Positions 1-4,552 of a stretch of DNA of 9,399 bases are shown piece after piece. Below the pieces are notes generated by a model. It saw only the letters and a program-made list of their open reading frames with translations. It made no database searches and was not told the origin of the DNA. The position numbers and the translations under genes were made by a program. Position 1 is the stretch's first letter, and each line of letters starts with the position of its first letter. Location of the stretch: positions 1 to 9,399 of the forward strand of contig JADZFI010000349.1 in assembly GCA_020850025.1 (NCBI GenBank), read 5' to 3'. Source of the stretch: Saprospiraceae bacterium. GTDB taxonomy: Bacteria > Bacteroidota > Bacteroidia > Chitinophagales > Saprospiraceae.

Positions 1-91
1 GCAAGTCATAAGTCGTAAATCGCAAGCCTTCCACCCTAAGTCGCACATCGTACATCGCAAATCGTAAGTCGTACATCGTAAGTCGTAAGTC
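1..91. repeat. Degenerate 7-bp tandem repeat array abutting a stop codon
   Basis: The stretch reads as thirteen consecutive 7-mers in perfect phase from base 1 to base 91. The consensus is G-Y-A-M-R-T-C (for example GTAAGTC, GTACATC, GCAAATC). Units at 22-42 are the most eroded, and 29-35 hardly matches. The last base of the last unit is also the first base of the CTA that forms the TAG stop of the minus-strand gene at 91, so the array begins directly at the end of that gene. In that gene's sense it reads GACTTAC, GATGTAC and so on. The array may continue beyond the window start. A similar array lies at 4459-4552. No spacer/repeat organisation of CRISPR type is present. Function unknown. Confidence 0.85.
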
Positions 92-1023
92 TACACCTTT
101 TTAATCAAATCCGGATAATCCGTAATAATCCCATCCACTCCCAGACGGATGAGGCGGCGCATGGATTTGACATCATTGACCGTCCAGGGCACCAGGCGCA
201 TGTTGCGGGCACGGCATTTTGCCACCAGCGAGCTGTCTACCACCAGATAATACGGACTGTAAATGGGGGGGATAAAATCCAGTCGGGCCAGGTTGGTTTC
301 CAGGCTGTCGGCATTCTCGATGAGGTAGGCCAGCTGAAGTTCCGGCGCCTGCCGGTGCAAGGCTTGCAGGGCGCGGGTGTCGAAGGATTGCACCGTGACT
401 AGATTTTCAAGCCCCAGGGCTCTGATTTCCTGCACCACCAGTGCCACAAATTCGTCAACAGGCGGGTGGCGGAGTCCATCCCAGGCCGGGCTGCTCTTGA
501 GTTCAATGTTCCATCGGATATCGGGGTGAACGGCGCGAACGGCCTGGACGACCTCCCGGAAAACCGGCTTGTAAGTGGCCAGTTTTTGCTGTCCGGGGAA
601 ACGCGCATTGCCCATGCTGCCGCAATCGTAGGCCCTGATTTCGGCCGCGGTGAGTTGATACAACAGGATGCTCTCCGCTTCGAGGGTGGAAATGGAGTCG
701 CCATTGGGCTTGCGACAAATAGCCGGATTAAACCAGGGCTCGTGGCTCACGATCAGTTGCAGGTCTTTTGACACCGCCAGATCCAGCTCAAGCGTGACTA
801 CCTGTTTGAACTCCACCGCTTTGAGGAAAGCCGGAATGGAATTTTCCGGCATCAGGCCCCTGCAGCCGCGGTGGCCTTGCCAATCGAAGCCTTTCGGCGC
901 CTGAACAGACCGGAATTCCGTGCTTTTGCAAGCCCAAAAAGAAAAAATAGTCAGCAACATGCTGCCAAGATATACCAGGGCGCCGGAAATTTCCCCAAAC
1001 ACCGGCCGTAACATAGGTTTCAT
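91..1023 (-). CDS. Glycerophosphodiester phosphodiesterase family protein, exported or membrane-anchored
   Basis: A 310-aa GDPD-family TIM-barrel enzyme. The family hydrolyses glycerophosphodiesters from phospholipid turnover to glycerol-3-phosphate plus an alcohol, using a divalent metal. Family motifs are visible in order: HRG at 51-53 and PENS at 59-62; the E-L-D segment at 79-81 (metal-binding E79 and D81); SHE at 93-95 (second catalytic His, H94); and near the C-terminus PWTVN and DGIITDYPD, the usual barrel-closing strands. H51 and H94 are the expected acid/base pair. Residues 14-31 are hydrophobic and followed by Cys32 (FWAC), which suggests an envelope protein, possibly a lipoprotein, though the lipobox is not canonical. 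ATG at 1023 is used; Met4 is an alternative start. A run of seven G (seven C in the sense strand) at 265-271 encodes Pro-Pro. The gene is divergent from the SCP2-like gene, and a heptad array follows its stop directly. Confidence 0.9.
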   Translation of the reverse strand: MKPMLRPVFGEISGALVYLGSMLLTIFSFWACKSTEFRSVQAPKGFDWQGHRGCRGLMPENSIPAFLKAVEFKQVVTLELDLAVSKDLQLIVSHEPWFNPAICRKPNGDSISTLEAESILLYQLTAAEIRAYDCGSMGNARFPGQQKLATYKPVFREVVQAVRAVHPDIRWNIELKSSPAWDGLRHPPVDEFVALVVQEIRALGLENLVTVQSFDTRALQALHRQAPELQLAYLIENADSLETNLARLDFIPPIYSPYYLVVDSSLVAKCRARNMRLVPWTVNDVKSMRRLIRLGVDGIITDYPDLIKKV

Positions 1024-1039
1024 ATATCAGCCACCGTTT

Positions 1040-1070
1040 TACCTTTGGGCAAAATTGCCCCAAAATTGCC
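1040..1070. promoter_or_regulatory. Candidate promoter and operator-like repeats in the divergent intergenic region
   Basis: Between the two divergent starts (1024-1117), TACCTTTG at 1040-1047 matches the Bacteroidota -7 element TAnnTTTG on the plus strand, but I see no good TTG/TTTG -33 partner. It would give the SCP2-like gene a leader of about 65 nt. Immediately after it lie two copies of CAAAATTGCC (1050-1059 and 1061-1070), 11 bp apart, about one helical turn. The first copy sits in a hyphenated palindrome GGCAA-AA-TTGCC (1048-1059). This layout resembles an operator next to a promoter, but no regulator is known and the assignment is inference. Confidence 0.3.
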
Positions 1071-1117
1071 GGATGGCCGCTGTTCGTTGCGTTAAGTTTT
1101 AGTAAATCAACTTACAC

Positions 1118-1429
1118 ATGGATATCAAACAATTCCTTTTTTCCCTGCCAGAGAAAGTGGCTCCGGAGGCGGTTGAAGGCCTCAGCACCTTGTTTCATTT
1201 TGATATTGCCGATGCCGGTATGTTTACCGTAAAATTGGACAACGGTAAATTCGAAGTATCGGAAGGCCTGGCCGGCGACCCGGTATGCAAAGTAACCACC
1301 AGTGCCGATGTACTGGAAAAGCTGCTCTCCAAAGACCTGAACCCCATGATGGCCATGATGACGGGCAAACTGAAGATCTCCAATGTGAGCGAGATGCTCA
1401 AATATGCCAAGATGTTCGGGTTGATGTGA
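1118..1429 (+). CDS. SCP2 sterol-binding domain protein (small, single domain)
   Basis: A 103-aa cytosolic-type protein with no signal peptide or membrane segment. It fits the SCP2 (sterol carrier protein 2) fold. The central part contains the strand pair around FTVKLDNGKFEVSEG (about residues 36-50) and the diagnostic C-terminal part, ADVLEKLLSKDLNPMMAMMTGKLKISNVSEMLKYAKMF (about 63-100), where 'M.G.LKI.....' is typical. SCP2 domains bind lipids or acyl-CoA in a hydrophobic tunnel. Bacterial stand-alone members generally have no defined substrate, so the ligand here is unknown. The length is normal for a single domain. ATG at 1118 is the first in frame. The stop lies 4 bp from the stop of the convergent S4-domain gene, so the transcripts must overlap unless termination occurs inside a coding region. 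Confidence 0.85.
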   Translation: MDIKQFLFSLPEKVAPEAVEGLSTLFHFDIADAGMFTVKLDNGKFEVSEGLAGDPVCKVTTSADVLEKLLSKDLNPMMAMMTGKLKISNVSEMLKYAKMFGLM

Positions 1430-1433
1430 GACG

Positions 1434-1844
1434 TCAATCTTCATCATCCCAATCAAACGGATCCACGTCTTTGAGTTCCTCGATTTCCCGGCGTTCTTTT
1501 TTGGTGGGGCGACCGGCGCCGCGCTCTCTTTTTTCTGTGGTGGGCGCTGCATTCAGGAACCAGTCGGCATATTTTTGTTTTTCGGCTTCGGGGGTTACGT
1601 CTTCATAGCAGGTAACGGCTATTGGGGCGCCCACCCGCTTTTCGATCAGCGTTTTGGCGCGGAACTCAAAATTGAATCCGTTTTTTTTCACCACCACCAC
1701 ATTCCCTTCTGAAATAAGATAGGAGGGTTTGACGGACAGGCCGCCCACTTTCACCTTGCCGCCTTTGCAGGCATCGGTTGCCAGTGTGCGACTCTTGAAA
1801 ATCCGGATGCTCCAGAGCCATTTATCAATACGAACCTTGCCCAT
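1434..1844 (-). CDS. hslR: S4-domain RNA-binding protein, Hsp15-like
   Basis: A 136-aa protein starting MGKVRIDKWLWSIRIFKSRTLA, the classic opening of the S4 RNA-binding domain of the Hsp15 (HslR) family (RxDKWLW...R..KtR..A). The S4 domain covers about residues 3-65 (GGKVKVGG, KPSYLISEGN, VVVV). Known Hsp15 binds free 50S subunits carrying nascent chains, helping recycle stalled ribosomes. The C-terminal tail is strongly charged: first basic (ERGAGRPTKKERRE), then acidic (DWDDED). The frame is open up to 1925, but the extra 27 residues (VALPHFFCPNVN...) do not look like this family and run back towards a terminator, so the ATG at 1844 is preferred. The upstream region carries a promoter and an intrinsic terminator, which suggests leader attenuation. 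Eight consecutive A (sense) at 1681-1688 encode Lys-Lys. The symbol is by family resemblance only. Confidence 0.87.
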   Translation of the reverse strand: MGKVRIDKWLWSIRIFKSRTLATDACKGGKVKVGGLSVKPSYLISEGNVVVVKKNGFNFEFRAKTLIEKRVGAPIAVTCYEDVTPEAEKQKYADWFLNAAPTTEKRERGAGRPTKKERREIEELKDVDPFDWDDED

Positions 1845-1900
1845 GTGAAATATTTGAACAGCAAAAACAGCCTGAAAGTAAAGGCAGTTCACGTTGGGAC

Positions 1901-1937
1901 AAAAAAAATGAGGCAGTGCCACCACAGCACTACCTCA
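1901..1937 (-). terminator. Intrinsic terminator on the minus strand, upstream of the S4-domain gene
   Basis: Read on the minus strand, an 11-bp stem (TGAGGTAGTGC pairing with GCACTGCCTCA, one G-U wobble) closes a 7-nt loop (TGTGGTG). It is followed at once by eight T (the A run at 1901-1908). This is a textbook Rho-independent terminator. No minus-strand protein gene ends upstream of it, so it must terminate either a small RNA or the leader transcript of the S4-domain gene, whose ATG lies 57 bp further on. Confidence 0.8.
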
Positions 1938-1985
1938 GCCCTAACCAAATAAAACCAAATTATTCTTAACGTGAAATTGATTTCG
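1901..1985 (-). ncRNA. Candidate small RNA or attenuated leader of about 85 nt
   Basis: The stretch runs from the predicted start just downstream of the TAnnTTTG box (1991-1998) to the T tract of the terminator at 1901-1908. It has no ATG on the minus strand. A short reading frame from a TTG would give only five residues (LVLFG) before TAG, so a leader-peptide mechanism is not evident. The RNA would contain the motif ATTTGGTT twice, separated by two T, ahead of the terminator hairpin. It could be a free small RNA, or the prematurely terminated 5' leader of the S4-domain gene. I do not recognise it as a known RNA family. Confidence 0.45.
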
Positions 1986-1990
1986 TGCCT

Positions 1991-2022
1991 CAAAGGTAAA
2001 GGGGTTTGTGTCGTTTTTACAA
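1991..2022 (-). promoter_or_regulatory. Bacteroidota-type promoter driving minus-strand transcription
   Basis: On the minus strand, TTG (plus-strand CAA at 2020-2022), then 21 nt, then TACCTTTG (plus-strand CAAAGGTA at 1991-1998). This fits the primary sigma factor consensus of the phylum (-33 TTG/TTTG and -7 TAnnTTTG, usual spacing about 17-23). Directly upstream of the -33 element lie two A/T tracts in direct repetition (A6T7 at 2030-2042 and A6T5 at 2044-2054), a position where AT-rich sequence commonly strengthens promoters. The predicted start is about 1984-1987. Confidence 0.6.
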
Positions 2023-2192
2023 CAAGCAGAAAAAATTTTTTTCAAAAAATTTTTCAGTAGGAATCAGCGCAGCCTCCTCAATGTTTATTCTTTCAAAACC
2101 CGGAAACCTGAAATAAAATAACAAATGAAAATTTTTCAAATAACTCCTGTGCGAACCTCTCACGCTGCACATTATTTTATTTTTCTCCGAAC

Positions 2193-3611
2193 ATGAAAAA
2201 TTCCTTGTCATTTCTCTCCATGCTAAAGGGTATCAGCTGCACCCTTTATTTCGTTTTTACACTAAGCCCGTCGGCAGTTTCCCAAACCAGGGAATTTCAG
2301 GCCGACGCCCAGTTTGTGGACAAAATATACGATTACAGCCTCACCGAGGGCCGTTGCTACTCCTGGTTGGAATACCTGAGCCTGAACGTCGGCCACCGAC
2401 TCAGCGGCAGCGCGGGCGCTGCCAAGGCGGTGGAATGGGGCAAATCCATGCTCGATACCCTCGGCCTGGATTCCGTTTGGCTGCAACCCTGCATGGTACC
2501 GCACTGGGTGCGCGGGGAAAAAGAACAGGTGAAGGTGATCGGTTCGAAAAAAGGTCGCTCCTTCCCCATGGCAGCCCTGGCCCTGGGCGGCTCCATTCCC
2601 GGCAAAGTACAGGCCGAAGTGGTGGAGATCAAATCCTGGGACCAACTCGAATCCCTGGGCGCGAAAGGCCTGAAGGGTAAAATTGTGTTTTTCAACCGAC
2701 CCATGGATCCCACCAAAATCCGCACGTTTGAAGCCTATGGCGGCTGTGTGGACCAGCGCGTGGGCGGCGCCTCCCGTGCCGCCAAATACGGCGCAGTGGC
2801 TGTACTGGTGCGCTCTGTGACCATGCGTATCGACGATTACCCGCACACAGGAACCATGATCTATGACTCCGCCTACCAGAAAATTCCGGCAGCAGCCATC
2901 AGCACCTTGGCCGCCGAAAACCTGAGCAAGGCCCTGAAAGAAGACCCCGAGCTGAAGGTTTCCATGCAGCTTCAATGCAAATCCCTGCCGGATGCGCCCT
3001 CCTACAATGTCATCGGCGAAATAAGGGGTTCCGAACGCCCCAACGACGTCATTCTGGTGGGCGGGCACCTCGACAGCTGGGACGTGGGCCATGGGGCGCA
3101 CGACGACGGCGCGGGCATTGTGCAGTGCATGGATGTGCTGCGCGTACTGAAAAACCTGGGGTACAAACCGCGCCACACCATCCGCTGCGTGATGTTCATG
3201 AACGAAGAAAACGGCTTGCGCGGCGGCAAGGCGTATGCCAAAGAAGCCGAGCGCAAAGGCGAGTATCCGTTGGCCTCCATTGAAAGCGATGCCGGCGGCT
3301 TTACCCCGAGAGGCTTTTCCTTTGAGGGCGACGAATCCGTATTCGGGAAGTTTTTCGACAAGCTAATGACCTTTGAGCCCCTGTTTGAGCCCTACGGACT
3401 GCGCTTCACCAAAGGCGGTTCCGGGGCCGACATCAGTCCGCTGCGCGGCATGAAAGGACTCCTGAGCGGCTACACCCCGGATTCGCAGCGCTACTTCGAC
3501 TACCACCACGCCGAAACCGATACTTTCGACAAGGTGAACAAACGCGAACTCGAGCTGGGCGCTGCCAGTATGGCCGCTCTGGTGTATTTGATTGATAAAT
3601 ACGGGTTATAG
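2193..3611 (+). CDS. Secreted M28-family metallopeptidase with PA-like insert (carboxypeptidase Q-like)
   Basis: A 472-aa zinc exopeptidase. Residues 1-31 form a signal peptide (hydrophobic core 13-24, likely cut after SAVSQ), so it acts in the periplasm or outside. About 125-255 look like a protease-associated (PA) insert (GKIVFFNRP, AAKYGAVAVLVRS, IPAAAIST). The catalytic part starts near SYNVIGEIRGS (270). Di-zinc motifs in order are GGHLDSWD (H292), HDDGAG (bridging D304), NEEN (catalytic base E338, ligand E339), ESDAGG (D366) and YHHAETDTFD (H438 or H439). The H-x11-D spacing and the HLDSWDVG sequence resemble carboxypeptidase Q/PGCP more than the Aeromonas-type leucine aminopeptidase. 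All ligands are present, so it is probably active on small peptides. The ATG at 2193 gives a proper signal peptide; Met10 is an alternative. It is divergent from the S4-domain gene, and a long hairpin follows its stop directly. Confidence 0.93.
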   Translation: MKNSLSFLSMLKGISCTLYFVFTLSPSAVSQTREFQADAQFVDKIYDYSLTEGRCYSWLEYLSLNVGHRLSGSAGAAKAVEWGKSMLDTLGLDSVWLQPCMVPHWVRGEKEQVKVIGSKKGRSFPMAALALGGSIPGKVQAEVVEIKSWDQLESLGAKGLKGKIVFFNRPMDPTKIRTFEAYGGCVDQRVGGASRAAKYGAVAVLVRSVTMRIDDYPHTGTMIYDSAYQKIPAAAISTLAAENLSKALKEDPELKVSMQLQCKSLPDAPSYNVIGEIRGSERPNDVILVGGHLDSWDVGHGAHDDGAGIVQCMDVLRVLKNLGYKPRHTIRCVMFMNEENGLRGGKAYAKEAERKGEYPLASIESDAGGFTPRGFSFEGDESVFGKFFDKLMTFEPLFEPYGLRFTKGGSGADISPLRGMKGLLSGYTPDSQRYFDYHHAETDTFDKVNKRELELGAASMAALVYLIDKYGL

Positions 3612-3696
3612 TTTTTTTTACCGCTGAGGCGCAGAGACGCCGAGGGAAAAACCTCCTATCCCTCTCCGCGCCTCTGCGCCTATGCGGTGAAAAAAA
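3612..3696. repeat. Long imperfect inverted repeat (GGCGCAGAG-type) after the peptidase gene
   Basis: The left arm (3612-3645) starts with eight T directly after the stop, then ACCGC and AGGCGCAGAG. The right arm (3660-3696) is its near-complement: CTCTGCGCCT, GCGGT and seven A. Perfect blocks include 3627-3636 with 3672-3681, and 3620-3624 with 3684-3688, with T and A runs pairing outside and a loop of about 14 nt. The T run lies before the hairpin and the A run after it on both strands, so it is not a standard intrinsic terminator. From memory, GCAGAGGCGCAGAGACGC-type sequences occur as dispersed intergenic repeats in many unrelated bacteria; copy number here is unknown. Confidence 0.75.
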
Positions 3697-3731
3697 CGCC
3701 ACGCCTCCTATAAAACAACCTCCTTATTCCC

Positions 3732-4388
3732 ATGAACACCATCTTCCTCCACGGCGCATTGGGCAGTGCCGCCTCATTTGAAAAATACCTGTCGGCCCGG
3801 CCAGGCTCGGTGGCTCTGAATCTGCCCGGACACGGCGGTGTGCCCACCAACGGCCCTTTCAGCATGGCCGGATTTGCCGAATCCGTCATCCAGGAGCTGG
3901 ACAGCAGAAACATGGCTCAAGCTGATATTTTCGGGTATTCCATGGGCGGTTACCTGGGTCTGTGGCTGGCCTGGAAGCATCCAGAGCGCCTGCGCAGCAT
4001 CAAAACCTACGGCACCAAGCTCGACTGGAACCCGGAAGTGGCTGCGGGCATGAGCCGCATGTTCGATCCGGAAAAAATCGAAGCCAAGGCGCCGCCCCTG
4101 GCAGCCTCCCTGGCCCAACAACACGGCCCCGAACGCTGGAAAGACCTTTGTCGCGACACCGCCGCCTTTCTGTACGAGCTGGGACAAGGAAACGGCCTGC
4201 CCGAATCCGCCTTCGCCGAGATCAAATGCCCCGTAACCATCGGCTGGGGCGCGTTGGACAACGTGGTCACGGAAGCCGAAAGTCGCAAAGTAGCCGAACT
4301 CATTCCCGGCGCTCGTTTTGTCATCCTGCCGGAAGGCAAGCATTTGATGGAGCAGACAGAGCTGGGAAGGTATATGATTGACGAGTGA
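3732..4388 (+). CDS. Alpha/beta-fold hydrolase
   Basis: A 218-aa protein of the alpha/beta-hydrolase superfamily, with no signal peptide and probably cytosolic. Visible features in order: the oxyanion-hole HG at residues 7-8 in the first strand (IFLHGALG); the NLPGHG turn (30-35); the nucleophile elbow GYSMGG with Ser70; an acidic residue after the late strand (GWGALDNVV, Asp176); and a C-terminal His (EGKHLME, His204). This is a complete Ser-Asp-His triad. The short cap region (about 100-160, rich in Ala, Gln and Glu) and overall size resemble MenH/BioH-like small esterases. Without neighbouring menaquinone or biotin genes the substrate cannot be named. The ATG at 3732 is 120 bp after the peptidase stop, with the inverted repeat between, so co-transcription with the peptidase is uncertain. 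The stop TGA runs straight into a repeat tract. Confidence 0.88.
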   Translation: MNTIFLHGALGSAASFEKYLSARPGSVALNLPGHGGVPTNGPFSMAGFAESVIQELDSRNMAQADIFGYSMGGYLGLWLAWKHPERLRSIKTYGTKLDWNPEVAAGMSRMFDPEKIEAKAPPLAASLAQQHGPERWKDLCRDTAAFLYELGQGNGLPESAFAEIKCPVTIGWGALDNVVTEAESRKVAELIPGARFVILPEGKHLMEQTELGRYMIDE

Positions 4389-4465
4389 CGATTACATGAT
4401 TACATGATTTACGAAGGGAGGCGCTGCGCCCGGGATTCCGGCAGAGCCGCCACCCTTCGTAAATC
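4389..4465. repeat. Convergent-spacer hairpin with GC-rich core and short repeat tract
   Basis: Directly after the hydrolase stop come near-octamers CGATTACA, TGATTACA and TGATTTAC (4389-4412). The last is part of a perfect 13-bp inverted repeat: GATTTACGAAGGG (4406-4418) with CCCTTCGTAAATC (4453-4465). The stem can extend past an A-A mismatch by GGCG/CGCC (4420-4423 with 4448-4451). Alternatively, the core folds as two small hairpins, GGCGC-T-GCGCC (4420-4430) and CGGC-AGA-GCCG (4439-4449), giving a three-way shape. The right arm ends in the first heptad of the next array. It could serve as a bidirectional 3'-end structure for the convergent genes, but neither side has a T run. Confidence 0.8.
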
Positions 4466-4552
4466 GCAAATCGTCAGTCGTACGTCGTCAGTCGCAAGTC
4501 GTCAGTCGCAAGTCGCAAGTCGTCAGTCGTAAGTCGTACGTCGTAAGTCGCC
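4459..4552. repeat. Second 7-bp tandem repeat array, abutting the stop of the beta-helix gene
   Basis: Thirteen 7-mers in unbroken phase (4459-4549) followed by GCC. Consensus is G-Y-M-M-R-T-C, with units such as GTAAATC, GCAAGTC, GTCAGTC and GTACGTC. The TAG stop of the minus-strand gene lies immediately next (4553-4555). The unit resembles that at 1-91, but GTCAGTC and GTACGTC replace GTACATC, so this is the same family with local homogenisation. In the sense of the neighbouring gene the units read GACTTAC, GACTGAC, GACGTAC and so on. No open reading frame or RNA gene is evident within it. Confidence 0.9.

Larger units (their letters stand above)
1845..2192. other. 348-bp non-coding region between divergent S4-domain and peptidase genes
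   Basis: No credible protein gene fits here. The minus-strand frame at 2017-2211 overlaps the start of the peptidase gene, has unlike composition and matches no family I recognise. The region is AT-rich. It holds a minus-strand promoter (1991-2022), A/T tracts (2030-2054), a minus-strand terminator (1901-1937), and an 8-bp inverted repeat that brackets the terminator (TTCACGTT at 1888-1895, AACGTGAA at 1968-1975). It also has a direct repeat CCAAAT about 10 bp apart (1945-1950, 1955-1960) and a small palindrome TGAAAA-T-TTTTCA at 2126-2138. No clear plus-strand TAnnTTTG promoter was found for the peptidase gene. Confidence 0.7.

Noticed and set aside
265..271. Seven-G run in the GDPD gene as a phase-variation tract
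   Set aside because: It is short, encodes a reasonable Pro-Pro, and the frame is intact. The eight-base homopolymer at 1681-1688 in the S4-domain gene was rejected for the same reason.
1845..1925. N-terminal extension of the S4-domain frame
   Set aside because: The 27 added residues do not resemble the family, which starts at the MGKVRIDKWLW segment, and the extension runs back to within a few bases of the terminator loop.
2017..2211. 64-aa minus-strand frame upstream of the leader promoter
   Set aside because: It overlaps the peptidase start, is Phe/Asn-rich from A/T tracts, and has no family signature.
2262..3176. 304-aa open frame antisense to the M28 peptidase
   Set aside because: It lies wholly opposite a gene with complete catalytic motifs. 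Its sequence is His/Ala/Gly/Phe-rich with no recognisable domain, as expected from the complement of GC-biased codons.
3774..4343. 189-aa antisense frame over the alpha/beta hydrolase
   Set aside because: It is a shadow of a gene with an intact Ser-Asp-His triad and has no domain of its own.
4459..4552. Heptad arrays as CRISPR arrays
   Set aside because: Units are 7 bp without spacers, and there are no cas genes nearby.
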